Source: Enterobacter sp.
GTDB taxonomy: Bacteria > Pseudomonadota > Gammaproteobacteria > Enterobacterales > Enterobacteriaceae
Length of the DNA: 47,143 nucleotides
Reading direction: 5' to 3'
Assembly (NCBI GenBank): GCA_022649305.1
Contig: JALCNW010000030.1
Coordinates: 1-47,143 of the forward strand
Part shown: in pieces, positions 18,952 through 26,980 of the stretch
How positions within the stretch are numbered: position 1 is the first letter of the stretch
Layout: every line of letters begins with the position of its first letter
Translations under genes and position numbers: made by a program
Notes under the pieces: generated by a model
The model's database searches: none
What the model saw: the letters and a program-made list of their open reading frames with translations, nothing else
What the model was told of the DNA's origin: nothing

Positions 18952-20282
18952 GCGTACGTATTTTACAGGTTTCAGGATTGTTAGCGTTATTGATAGTGTG
19001 CCATATGTCCTGGGCAGCATGTAGTCGGGTCACGAGTAACAGTACGCTTTCTCAGGCTGCGATAAATGCCGGATATACGGCGACCAGCTGGACCGGAGCC
19101 TGTGATACCTGTAACGGCAGGAATATTGGTATCCCAGGTATCATCAGTTTGAGCAGCGGAACATTTCAGCCTTCAGGCACGTTGCTTGCCAGTTCATCCA
19201 TTAGCTTTTTGAGCCAGGGTGCAACAACGGCTTATACTTCAAATCAGATCTTGTTTCGCTGTGCTGTTGCCGATGCGGATAGCTTATATGAAATGTATGC
19301 CACGAACGGAGACAATACCTGGACAGGGATGTATGCCGCGAGTGAAGTGGAGGGGGCTTACTATAGCTATGTGCGTAACGTTGCCGTTCGGCTCACTAAT
19401 TTGAAAACAGGGGCTTACTTTTCACGTTACTGGCAGGGACGGAAGCTTTCTGAAGAAGACTGGTTCTCCGATGGAACCTATATTTATATTCCAGCCAGTG
19501 CGTTTAGCGATGTAATGATGGAAATTTTCCGCATCGACAGCACAACCTATTTCAGTAACTCCTCCAATCGATACACCTATATGTATTCGCAACCCCATGG
19601 CTACTCCGTTTTTAAAGGCCCGGGACTGAGCGCAAACATCACGGAAGGTGCTGACTCTGCTTCAAATTATGATGGCTGGTACAATGCATGGCCCGGGGCC
19701 TGGAGCCTTTATAGCACTGGCGTAACGTTTGTCCGCGGTGCGACCTGTCGGGTTAATGATTTCCCGAACGTGGTGGCCTTGCCCACCATTACGGCAACGC
19801 AATTGAGTCAGGGGGGGATCAGTCAGGCTGGATTTAACGTCACCATTGAATGTGAAACTGGCGCGTTGTCCAGTACCAACCAATCGACAACCAGCGCGGC
19901 GAACGTCTCAATGGGATTTTTAGTTAATCAGCCCGGAGCTGTAACCGCAGCCACGTCGTTAGGGTTAGTTACTTCCGGTGGAGGCTTAACCTGGTTACTG
20001 GATAATCATTATGGTGCAGGAGCTGGGGAGGCCTCAGGAGTGGGAATACGTATCTATACCGGCAGAGGTAGCGCATTGAATTTGCTGCCAGATCTCACTT
20101 CTTACGGCACTGGTAATACAAGAGGGTGGTATGCGTTCAGAGATTTAACGACCCTTGTGTCGAGTGGTAACACGGACATCTATACGGGAAGTTTTAACGC
20201 ATCGCTTGAAGCAATAAGCCAGCAGTCAGTCACGCCAGGCACAGTGAATGCGCAATTGCAGATTATGGTCAGCTTTCAATAG
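18948..20282 (+). CDS. Fimbrial tip adhesin-like protein
   Basis: A 444-residue secreted protein. The signal peptide ends near MSWAA. A Cys-containing N-terminal region of about 270 residues (ACSRVTSN, CDTCNGRN) reads as the receptor-binding domain. A C-terminal pilin-like domain of about 170 residues follows (GATCRVNDFP to VTIECE, a Cys pair), ending NAQLQIMVSF, the usual donor-strand C-terminus. This two-domain plan is that of FimH- and PapG-like tip adhesins. The ligand cannot be predicted; I recognise no named adhesin. It overlaps the usher gene by 4 bases and lies 10 bases before the second chaperone. Confidence 0.8.
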   Translation: MSVRILQVSGLLALLIVCHMSWAACSRVTSNSTLSQAAINAGYTATSWTGACDTCNGRNIGIPGIISLSSGTFQPSGTLLASSSISFLSQGATTAYTSNQILFRCAVADADSLYEMYATNGDNTWTGMYAASEVEGAYYSYVRNVAVRLTNLKTGAYFSRYWQGRKLSEEDWFSDGTYIYIPASAFSDVMMEIFRIDSTTYFSNSSNRYTYMYSQPHGYSVFKGPGLSANITEGADSASNYDGWYNAWPGAWSLYSTGVTFVRGATCRVNDFPNVVALPTITATQLSQGGISQAGFNVTIECETGALSSTNQSTTSAANVSMGFLVNQPGAVTAATSLGLVTSGGGLTWLLDNHYGAGAGEASGVGIRIYTGRGSALNLLPDLTSYGTGNTRGWYAFRDLTTLVSSGNTDIYTGSFNASLEAISQQSVTPGTVNAQLQIMVSFQ

Positions 20283-20292
20283 AGGGATGGAG

Positions 20293-20988
20293 ATGAAATT
20301 TGTACCCGCCTTGTTGATTATTTTTGCGTTACTGCCCGTTGCACGGGCGGTGGTTAACGTTGAAGGAACCCGGGTAATCATCCATCAGGGAGAACTCTCA
20401 GCATCACTCACGCTCTCGAATTCAGAGAAACAGCCCACTATGGTACAAATATGGAGTGATGATGGCGATCCTCTCACGCCGCCTGAAAAAACGTCCACAC
20501 CGCTTATTGCTGTTCCTCCAGTGTTTAGTATGAAACCAGGTGAAGTTCGTGTGGTACAACTTATGCTGACGTCTACAGAGGCTTTATCGAAAAATAGCGA
20601 GTCACTATTCTGGTTGAATATTTACCAAATCCCCCCTAATACCGCTGCTGTATCAGGGGCCAGGCAGGTAGTGTTGCCATTGCGTCTGAGGATGAAAGTC
20701 TTTATTCGCCCGGAAGGGGTAGATGACCCGGTAGAACAAGACGGTAATAAACTTCGCTTTAGTTTACAGTCAGCGCAAAATGGGCAACGGATGGTGGTCA
20801 CAAATCCCACACCGTGGCATATGACGTTGACAAATATGAGCTTTATGGGTTCTCGCCTCGGCGGAGTAATGGTGGCACCGGTGTCGAGTGTTAGCATTCC
20901 TGTAGAACCTGGAAAGGGGACTCGACCGTTGGAGTACGAACTTATTAACGATCTTGGCACCCGCTGGGTGTACAAAGTGAGAGAGTAA
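20293..20988 (+). CDS. Fimbrial chaperone, second of two
   Basis: A 231-residue PapD-like chaperone with signal peptide (ends PVARA), VNVEGTRVIIHQGELS at the mature N-terminus, the signature LFWLNIYQIPPN and the basic LRMKVFIRPEG stretch. Two chaperones in one operon suggest that one is dedicated to the adhesin, next to which this gene lies, and the other to the major subunit. The ATG at 20293 is chosen for its spacing to AGAGGG (20281-20286) and because the signal peptide then starts MKF. It is the last gene of the operon. Confidence 0.88.
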   Translation: MKFVPALLIIFALLPVARAVVNVEGTRVIIHQGELSASLTLSNSEKQPTMVQIWSDDGDPLTPPEKTSTPLIAVPPVFSMKPGEVRVVQLMLTSTEALSKNSESLFWLNIYQIPPNTAAVSGARQVVLPLRLRMKVFIRPEGVDDPVEQDGNKLRFSLQSAQNGQRMVVTNPTPWHMTLTNMSFMGSRLGGVMVAPVSSVSIPVEPGKGTRPLEYELINDLGTRWVYKVRE

Positions 20989-21090
20989 ATAATTCGCACT
21001 TAATGATACAGTCCACTGTGCTGAAGATAGCTGATGAGTGCATACGCTCCCCCGTTCTCGTGTCGTTCACGATATGTGTCATAATAAACA

Positions 21091-21109
21091 CTGCGCGCAA
21101 AGCGCGCAG
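21091..21109. terminator. Strong hairpin between fimbrial operon and the small lipoprotein gene
   Basis: CTGCGCGC (21091-21098) and GCGCGCAG (21102-21109) form an 8-bp GC-only stem. Reading leftwards on the minus strand, GTGTTTATTAT follows, so it may end the lipoprotein transcript and possibly the fimbrial transcript as well. Confidence 0.5.
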
Positions 21110-21159
21110 CACTGATAAACAAAGACCAGCGTAAATGGGTCTCAATTGGGTATCACTGT

Positions 21160-21402
21160 TTACTCCGGAAGCCCAAGGCCCTTTACTCCCATTTGCTTAA
21201 TGACCCGCAAATTTTGCTCGTGCAAACGGGTATCACTCTGGTCTTTTTCCTGCCGTCTGTCGGCTTTCTCAACCAGGTAGCAGGTATCTTTACTTATACC
21301 TTTTGCCTCACAGTTTTTTAATCGTTCTTCTTCTGTTGTCATCATTGAACATCCTGATATTAAAAAAATAATACCAGCTGAACAAAGTGATAAAATTTTC
21401 AT
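21160..21402 (-). CDS. Small lipoprotein of unknown function
   Basis: An 80-residue lipoprotein precursor. The signal peptide ends in the lipobox LISGC, so Cys18 would be lipidated and the next residue is Ser, which favours the outer membrane. The rest is charged and helical with two further Cys (LKNCEAKG, KDTCYL) that could form a disulfide. I recognise no family. It points toward the end of the fimbrial operon and has its own promoter region, with the palindrome ATACCC-TAC-GGGTAT at 21467-21481 upstream. Confidence 0.6.
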   Translation of the reverse strand: MKILSLCSAGIIFLISGCSMMTTEEERLKNCEAKGISKDTCYLVEKADRRQEKDQSDTRLHEQNLRVIKQMGVKGLGLPE

Positions 21403-21834
21403 TTTTATCCTTATACCAAACGAGTTTGTCTATTGAAAAAAGACCAAGTGTAGAATCAGATATCGTATACCCTACGGGTATTATTTACTTTGTCAATGTA
21501 CAGTCAATGTCGTCATGCTGGATCGTTTACTAATTATTAATGTTTATAATGAATTTTCTAAGCGTTCTGCGGAAAATGAAATATAGCCCAGTCGCTTCAG
21601 TAGGGCATTACCTTTAATGAGAAATTTTTTATTCGCTAAATGCAGTTAACTATCTGTGATATAGAGCATTTTGAGAAGGCATGGAACAGCAGTTGGGGGT
21701 GTACATTAATGCGTTAAATTCAACTATTATCATTAAGTGTAAAATAAAGTAACTATAACCATGAGTTATTGTTTTCAGTCTATATGCTTGCTACTTTCTC
21801 ATTTCAGGAGTTATATTTTTAATTAAGGAAATAC
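21403..21834. other. 432-base divergent intergenic region
   Basis: AT-rich control region between two divergent genes. The only clear structure is the ATACCC/GGGTAT palindrome at 21467-21481, an operator candidate. GTCAATGT occurs twice at about 21493-21510. No gene is seen. Confidence 0.4.
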
Positions 21835-22290
21835 ATGAAAAAGATGATCGGTATTATTAGTTCGTTACTGTTGATTTCTGGAACTGTAGGGGCAGCTACC
21901 CCTACAGCGACTTGTGTGAAGACAGACAATGCTGCAATAGAGGCGCTATTTGATCGCTGGAATGCTTCGCTAAAGACCGGTGATCCGCAGAAAGTGGCTG
22001 AAACTTACCTTTCCGATGCCGTATTATTACCAACGGTCTCAAACCAGGTACGCCTGACAGACGCAGAACGTGTAGATTACTTCAAACATTTCCTGGAAAA
22101 GAAACCCGTAGGCCACATTGACAGTCGTACTATTCGTATTGGTTGCAATAAAGCCATCGATACCGGAACTTACACATTTACTTTTGCAGATAATTCAAAA
22201 GTTTCTGCCCGCTATACTTTCACTTACGCCTGGACCGGTGACGAGTGGAAAATTTCATCGCATCATTCTTCCGCTATGCCTGAGTCCTAA
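21835..22290 (+). CDS. Periplasmic SnoaL-like (SgcJ/EcaC family) protein
   Basis: A 151-residue exported protein with a Sec signal peptide (cleavage near TVGAA) and a single SnoaL/NTF2-like domain. Typical features are AIEALFDRWNASLKTGDPQKVAETYLSD, the hydrophobic pocket helix-strand layout, and the C-terminal WTGDEWKISSHHSS. Members of the SgcJ/EcaC family have this layout; the enzyme activity suggested by the family name is not shown for most. The single pair of Cys (TCVKTD, RIGCNK) could form a disulfide. Preceded by TTAAGGAAA at the start; stands alone. The function is unknown. Confidence 0.75.
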   Translation: MKKMIGIISSLLLISGTVGAATPTATCVKTDNAAIEALFDRWNASLKTGDPQKVAETYLSDAVLLPTVSNQVRLTDAERVDYFKHFLEKKPVGHIDSRTIRIGCNKAIDTGTYTFTFADNSKVSARYTFTYAWTGDEWKISSHHSSAMPES

Positions 22291-22383
22291 TGTTGAACGG
22301 GTGGTGGCTGAGGCTACCACCATGAGAATGCCCCCACCTCACGCTATACCCTGCATAACCTCTGATCCTACCCGCGAATAGTA

Positions 22384-22488
22384 GACTCGGGACGAAGAGC
22401 TGACCATCCTCCAAAAGGCCGCGACATACTTCGCGAAGCGCCTGAAATGAAGTATGTCTTTATCGAAAATCATCGAATACCCTTTGTC
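22384..22488 (+). pseudogene. IS3-family orfA/orfB junction remnant
   Basis: The frame from 22384 reads RDEELTILQKAATYFAKRLK and then a stop, the typical C-terminus of an IS3-family OrfA. One base shifted, MKYVFIENHRIPF at 22447 matches the usual N-terminus of OrfB. This is the region of the programmed frameshift of such elements. Nothing else of the element is seen, so it is a short scar. Confidence 0.65.
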
Positions 22489-22653
22489 GGATTGATGAAT
22501 TATTTTAGCTTTGGCGATCCCACACTTTATGCAGACTCCTACTCAGATAATCTCGACCACGCCTGGCTGTATCTTTATCTGTTTATTAACGTTGCTACGA
22601 GCGCGGTCACCGTAGCGATAATCGAGCGGCTGGCTAAAACGGATATTGAATAA
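22447..22653 (+). CDS. Short chimeric frame with membrane segment, doubtful
   Basis: A 68-codon frame whose first 13 residues are an IS3-family OrfB start and whose remainder (LYLYLFINVATSAVTVAII) has one clear hydrophobic segment followed by a short charged tail. It appears to be an IS scar fused by chance or deletion to another gene's 3' end. No ribosome site is evident. Whether it is expressed is open. Confidence 0.25.
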   Translation: MKYVFIENHRIPFVGLMNYFSFGDPTLYADSYSDNLDHAWLYLYLFINVATSAVTVAIIERLAKTDIE

Positions 22654-22685
22654 ATGTAATAACGCTCTCTTACGCAGGGGAGAAT

Positions 22686-23690
22686 TTACCCCGCCACCCG
22701 CACCTCCATCACCGCATACACCCCGTCCTTCGGCACCACCACCGTGACGCTCTCTACCGGTATACCCGCCGCAATATGAATATCCTGCAACTGCTGTAGC
22801 GTACGGGGGAAGATGGCGTCCCAGCCAATGCAGCGCATCAGAAAATCAATCTGTGGGCTGGTCGTAAGCATGTTTGAGATAATCACTGCCCCACCGGGTT
22901 TGACCAGACGCAGGGCGCGTTGTAGGAAGGTAACCGCATCGGCATCGTTGAAGTATTCAAATATCCCCAGCGCATCCACCAGTTCGGCCTGATGTTCACC
23001 CAGCTCCAGCAACAGATCGTCATTGCGAATAAAATGACGCACCAGGTGGCGCTTGAGCAACGTAATTTGTTCGCCCACGTTCAGCCCCTGCTGGGCGGCC
23101 ATGGTTTCAGCCCAACGCAGGGCAACCGGGTCGTCGTCCACCAGCGTGAGATGAACATTCTGCCCGTCCAGCTTCGCAGTGCGCAGCGCTTCCAGCACCG
23201 GGATCGCCGCCCCGCTCGCCAGGCTTATCCAGTCGCTTTCGATATCGTTACGAATGTACTTATCCACCAGCGCCGCCAACACCTGCGCGCGGGAGCGCAC
23301 CCCGATGGCATCGTTGGCGTGGATAAACCACTGGCGGCTTTCGCTGTCCATTTTGGTACCTTCCGGCAGGCGATCTTCCAGCGGATTTTGCACCACAAAT
23401 AGCGCCAGTGCGCTGGGTACCAACCGAGCGCGCCAGGCTGCCAGCGCCGGACGGGTCCGGAACGCCTGTTCGGAATGGACGTGCTGGGGTATCAGAACAG
23501 GAAGTCCGTTGTCGCCGTTTTCAAGCAATGGAGGGATAAGCAGAGGATCGGTTTTTACGGCCAGATTGAGCGCATTGATCTCTCTTGTGGCATCGTCTTT
23601 CATCGGCCATCGATCGCTGATATCGGGAAACGACGCGCTGTAAATCGTCATATCGCGGGGCGCATCGCCGCGAAAAGGTTGCCAGTTCAT
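22686..23690 (-). CDS. Class I SAM-dependent methyltransferase
   Basis: A 334-residue protein. A Rossmann methyltransferase core lies at about residues 150-290: a glycine-bearing first strand (WISLASGAAIPVLEAL), an acidic second strand (LTLVDDDPVALRWAE), then LVDALGIFEYFND and LVKPGGAVIISNML at the usual motif IV/V places. The N-terminal 120 residues are not recognised. The substrate is unknown. The gene stands alone, transcribed toward the IS scar, and its GC content is that of the core genome. ATG at 23690 is preceded by a GAGATGAA-like site. Confidence 0.75.
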   Translation of the reverse strand: MNWQPFRGDAPRDMTIYSASFPDISDRWPMKDDATREINALNLAVKTDPLLIPPLLENGDNGLPVLIPQHVHSEQAFRTRPALAAWRARLVPSALALFVVQNPLEDRLPEGTKMDSESRQWFIHANDAIGVRSRAQVLAALVDKYIRNDIESDWISLASGAAIPVLEALRTAKLDGQNVHLTLVDDDPVALRWAETMAAQQGLNVGEQITLLKRHLVRHFIRNDDLLLELGEHQAELVDALGIFEYFNDADAVTFLQRALRLVKPGGAVIISNMLTTSPQIDFLMRCIGWDAIFPRTLQQLQDIHIAAGIPVESVTVVVPKDGVYAVMEVRVAG

Positions 23691-23868
23691 CTCGATATCT
23701 CCCGTTCGGCCATAAACGGAAGTCTATTCACGCGCAGCGACATTGCCCTACGAAAAAAGCACGAAATAAATTAGCGTAATGAGTCCACTCGATTAGCTGT
23801 TCGTGTAATGAACTCATTCCAGCCTTTCTGGCATAATGTGGCGATGATATCAATTATGCGGAGCTCCC

Positions 23869-24897
23869 ATGCAAAACGGAAACTTAACCCAATCCCCTGC
23901 TGGTGAGTTTGTGATCTTTTCCAGCGGCAATGGCAAGCTGCGCATTGAATGTCGATTTGAGCAAGAAACGTTATGGCTTTCGCAAGCATCAATGGCTGAA
24001 CTTTATCAAGTTACGCCTCAAGCGATTACTCAGCATATTAAAGCAATTTATAACGACAGGGAGCTTGAGCAAAATTCAACCTGTAAGGCTTACTTACAAG
24101 TTCGACAAGAAGGTAACCGTCAGGTTAGCCGGAGTACCCTTCATTACAGCCTCCCAGTGATACTTGCTGTCGGCTATCGCGTCCGTTCCCCTCAGGGCAC
24201 GCATTTCCGCCAGTGGGCGACACAAACTCTTCAGGAATTCCTGGTAAAAGGGTTTGTTATGGATGATGAAAGGTTGAAGAATCCACCCGTTGGGTCCTCC
24301 ATCGTGCCTGATTACTTTGACGAAATGCTGGAGCGAATCCGTGATATTCGCGCCAGCGAGCGTCGAGTTTATCTACGGGTCAGAGAGATTTTTGCCTTAG
24401 CCGCTGATTATCAACCGTCTCTCAAAGAGACCACGTTATTTTTTAAAACCATTCAAAACAAACTCCATTTTGCCTGTACAGGAAAAACTGCCGCTGAGCT
24501 GATCCATTACCGCGCCGATGCCAACCAACCTCATATGGGCCTAACCAGTTTTAAAGGTGATGAGGTGCGTAAATGCGACATCTCAGTAGCCAAGAATTAT
24601 TTAAACCAGGAAGAGGTAAACGAACTTAATCGCATTGTGAATATGTGGCTAGATTTTGCGGAAGATCAGGCAAAACGCCGCAAGCAAGTTTTTCTGTATG
24701 ACTGGCAGGAAAAACTCGATCAGTTTTTAGCATTCAATGACCGCGATGTTCTGAAGGGTGCCGGAACAATAAGTATGAAAATGGCAAACGATAAGGCAGA
24801 CGCTGAATACTCACGTTTTTCAGAATACCAGCGCCGTTTGAAGGAAGCTGAGGGAGAGAAAGACATTACCGAACTTCTAAAATGGAAAGTGGAATAA
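23869..24897 (+). CDS. rhuM: RhuM family protein
   Basis: A 342-residue protein of the RhuM family, named for the SPI-3 gene of Salmonella, which is also an island at selC. It has an N-terminal DNA-binding-like domain (LWLSQASMAELYQVTPQAITQHI, residues about 37-59, a helix-turn-helix form) and a conserved core with STLHYSLPVILAVGYRVRS and GTHFRQWATQTLQEFLVKGF. A C-terminal helical part follows. The function is not established; a virulence effect was reported in a worm model. GGAG lies 4 bases before the ATG. A terminator follows. Its presence in the selC zone agrees with the Salmonella location. Confidence 0.88.
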   Translation: MQNGNLTQSPAGEFVIFSSGNGKLRIECRFEQETLWLSQASMAELYQVTPQAITQHIKAIYNDRELEQNSTCKAYLQVRQEGNRQVSRSTLHYSLPVILAVGYRVRSPQGTHFRQWATQTLQEFLVKGFVMDDERLKNPPVGSSIVPDYFDEMLERIRDIRASERRVYLRVREIFALAADYQPSLKETTLFFKTIQNKLHFACTGKTAAELIHYRADANQPHMGLTSFKGDEVRKCDISVAKNYLNQEEVNELNRIVNMWLDFAEDQAKRRKQVFLYDWQEKLDQFLAFNDRDVLKGAGTISMKMANDKADAEYSRFSEYQRRLKEAEGEKDITELLKWKVE

Positions 24898-24918
24898 TCA
24901 TTGCTCCCCCCGATTTGT

Positions 24919-24943
24919 AGGGGCTCTCGCCCCTCGCCTTTTT
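24919..24943 (+). terminator. Terminator of rhuM
   Basis: AGGGGC (24919-24924) and GCCCCT (24929-24934) with a TCTC loop are followed by CGCCTTTTT, 20 bases after the rhuM stop and against the end of blc. Confidence 0.6.
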
Positions 24944-25466
24944 ACTGCTTCACCCACACCAACTGATCCACCTGGAACCCCAGCCCGCGCGCAATGCTCA
25001 GGTAATCCTGCTTCACCGCATCCGGAATGGTCGGCGTACGCGAGAGGATCCACAGGTAGTCGCGGTTCGGGCCGCTGACCAGCGCGTATTTGTAGTCATC
25101 GTCCAGGGCAATGACGTTATAACCGCCGTAGAACGGGCCAAAGAACGATACCTTCAGGGCAGCAGTGGTTGGCTCGCCGGTGAAGTAGGCTTTCCCTTCG
25201 CTCTCGTTCCATTTATTTTTGACCGGATCGTAGCCGCGGTTCAGCACACTGATGCCGTCGTCGCTGCGCTTGCCGTAGGTGGCTGTCACCTGTTCCAGCC
25301 CGCGCTCGAAGCGGTTCTCCAGACGAGCAACCTCATACCATTTCCCCAGATAGCGCCCGGCATCAAACCCCGAAATAGGCTGCACGCCTTTCGGTGGCGT
25401 AGGGGATTTACAGGCGACCAGCGTCAGTGCAATTGCAACGCCGGTTAAAACGGGCCATAGCTTCAT
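24942..25466 (-). CDS. blc: Outer membrane lipocalin Blc
   Basis: A 174-residue bacterial lipocalin. Signal peptide with lipobox LVAC (Cys19), then the lipocalin signature GRYLGKWYEVARLENRFERG and the later YVAL-like strand KYALVSGPNRDYLWILSR. Blc is anchored in the outer membrane and binds fatty acids and lysophospholipids; in E. coli it is induced in stationary phase and osmotic stress. The ATG at 25466 is chosen because AGGAG lies just upstream and the signal peptide starts there; a longer frame to 25526 has no purpose. In E. coli blc lies next to ampC and sugE; here it is divergent from a MlrA-like regulator, 117 bases away. Confidence 0.92.
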   Translation of the reverse strand: MKLWPVLTGVAIALTLVACKSPTPPKGVQPISGFDAGRYLGKWYEVARLENRFERGLEQVTATYGKRSDDGISVLNRGYDPVKNKWNESEGKAYFTGEPTTAALKVSFFGPFYGGYNVIALDDDYKYALVSGPNRDYLWILSRTPTIPDAVKQDYLSIARGLGFQVDQLVWVKQ

Positions 25467-25583
25467 AAGAACTCCTTTCCTGTTTACGATGGATAATAAG
25501 TGTAGTGCACTCCGCCGGGGGTTCATTCAGCGAAGGAATATCCGTAGTATATTAAGACTTATCTTTTTCACCGGGCGTCATTC

Positions 25584-26312
25584 ATGTCTTATTCCATCGG
25601 CGAGTTTGCCAGACTATGCGGCATCAACGCGACCACCCTGCGGGCGTGGCAGAGCCGCTATGGCCTGCTCAAACCGCTGCGCACCGACGGAGGACACCGC
25701 CTGTACAGCGACGACGACGTGCAGCAGGCGTTGAGAATTCTCGACTGGGTGAAAAAAGGCGTACCCATCGGCCAGGTCAAGCCGCTGCTGGAACGTCCCG
25801 GCTCGCGACGCACCAACAACTGGGTCACGCTGCAAGAAACGATGCTCCAGCGCCTGAAAGAGGGAAAAATAGAATCCCTGCGCCAGCTTATTTACGATTC
25901 GGGTCGCGAATATCCGCGTCCGGAACTCGTGACGGAAGTATTACGCCCACTACGCAGCCATCTGTCGGCGAATATTCCGGCGATGATGACCCTGCGCGAA
26001 GTGCTCGACGGCATTATTATTGCCTACACCTCGTTTTGCCTGGAGGGCGATCGTAAAGCACCAGGCGATAATTATATTCTCGCGGGCTGGCAGTTAACCG
26101 ACCCCTGCGAAATCTGGCTCGAAGCGCTAAAGCGCACCGGGCAAGGCCACCGTATCGATGTGCTTCCGGCCTCGCCTGCGGCGCTGGCACCGGAGATTTT
26201 CCCCGAGCGAAAATGGCTGCTGGTGACCGGCGCGAAATTAACCCTGGCGCGCAAAAAACAGATTGAGAAATGGCGCGAACAGGTTAATTACCTCGACGTC
26301 ATTATCCTATAA
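25584..26312 (+). CDS. MlrA-like MerR-family transcriptional regulator
   Basis: A 242-residue regulator. The N-terminal MerR helix-turn-helix-wing (YSIGEFARLCGINATTLRAW, then RYGLLKPLRTDGGHRLYSDD) is very close to that of MlrA and BluR. The C-terminal 165 residues have the cobalamin-domain-like fold of MlrA but lack the DxHxxG motif, so no B12 binding or light sensing of the CarH type is expected. MlrA controls csgD and curli in E. coli. Length equals MlrA (243), but the sequence is only a relative, so I treat it as a paralogue. It is divergent from blc and followed by hiuH and a YbgA-like gene behind a MlrA-style palindrome. Confidence 0.85.
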   Translation: MSYSIGEFARLCGINATTLRAWQSRYGLLKPLRTDGGHRLYSDDDVQQALRILDWVKKGVPIGQVKPLLERPGSRRTNNWVTLQETMLQRLKEGKIESLRQLIYDSGREYPRPELVTEVLRPLRSHLSANIPAMMTLREVLDGIIIAYTSFCLEGDRKAPGDNYILAGWQLTDPCEIWLEALKRTGQGHRIDVLPASPAALAPEIFPERKWLLVTGAKLTLARKKQIEKWREQVNYLDVIIL

Positions 26313-26408
26313 AAATAACCGATCCGTCAGTTATCACGAAAAGTTGAATATTATTTCGCCCGCAGAGTGCTAAATTTTCCCTGTTATTTCATCTGACAGG
26401 ACTTCAAC

Positions 26409-26819
26409 GTGAATAAATTATCCAGCCTTATCGTTCTTGCTTCCCTCACCGCCATCCCGGCGGCGTTTGCCGCCCCGGCCGGTACCCTGAGCGTGCACAT
26501 TCTTAACCAGCAAACCGGGCTGCCGTCACCCGATGTCACCGTGACGCTGGAAAAGCAGCAGCAGAATAGCTGGACGACGCTGGCGAGCGCCAAAACCGAT
26601 CCAGACGGGCGCATTAAGTCGCTGTATCCGCAGGAGCAAGACATGCAGCCTGGCGTTTACAAGGTGACGTTCAAAACCAGTGACTACTTCCGCAGCCAGA
26701 AGCTGGACTCCTTCTTCCCGGAAATCCCAGTGCAGTTCACCGTCAGCCGCACTAACGAAAAGCTGCACATTCCTTTGTTGCTGAGCCAGTACGGCTACTC
26801 CACTTACAAGGGAAGTTGA
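26409..26819 (+). CDS. hiuH: 5-hydroxyisourate hydrolase, periplasmic
   Basis: A 136-residue transthyretin-related protein with a Sec signal peptide (ends near AFAAP). It hydrolyses 5-hydroxyisourate, the unstable product of urate oxidation, on the way to allantoin. Active-site elements are visible: [11 protein letters not shown] (His), DPDGRIKSL (Arg), [18 protein letters not shown] at the C-terminus, which ends in the family tetrad in the form YKGS instead of the usual YRGS. Urate oxidase and decarboxylase genes are not beside it. It has its own gap upstream (about 95 bases) and a weak hairpin after it. Confidence 0.9.
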   Translation: MNKLSSLIVLASLTAIPAAFAAPAGTLSVHILNQQTGLPSPDVTVTLEKQQQNSWTTLASAKTDPDGRIKSLYPQEQDMQPGVYKVTFKTSDYFRSQKLDSFFPEIPVQFTVSRTNEKLHIPLLLSQYGYSTYKGS

Positions 26820-26825
26820 AAAAAC

Positions 26826-26854
26826 GTAGCGTTTATCATCCCCAGGAACGCTAC
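26826..26854 (+). terminator. Possible terminator after hiuH
   Basis: GTAGCGTT (26826-26833) and AACGCTAC (26847-26854) form a perfect 8-bp stem with a 13-base loop, 6 bases after the stop codon; the following DNA is AAATTAATTGATTATT, only partly T-rich. Confidence 0.4.
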
Positions 26855-26895
26855 AAATTAATTGATTATTAAGATAAATATAAATAACCCTCAAT

Positions 26896-26931
26896 AAAAC
26901 TTACACAAATAAATACGTTTGTGTAAGTTTT
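26896..26931. promoter_or_regulatory. Large palindromic operator upstream of the YbgA-like gene
   Basis: AAAACTTACACAAA (26896-26909) and TTTGTGTAAGTTTT (26918-26931) are perfect 14-base inverted arms with an 8-base spacer. A -10-like TATACT follows at 26935-26940. The layout (AAAA, then a TTACACA core, mirrored) resembles the MlrA/BluR operator type AAAATTGTACA with its mirror. The MlrA-like gene lies 600 bases upstream, so it is the likely ligand, but this is inference. Confidence 0.75.
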
Positions 26932-26980
26932 GGCTATACTGTTTTTATCGCCACAAAACAGCCAGCCAGAGGTGCTCATC

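Noticed and set aside
23905..23925. att-like TTTGTGATCTTTTCC inside rhuM
   Set aside because: It is coding sequence of an intact gene and the match to selC is short.
25584..26312. Light-sensing CarH/LitR photoreceptor
   Set aside because: The C-terminal domain lacks the DxHxxG cobalamin motif, so B12-based light sensing is unlikely.
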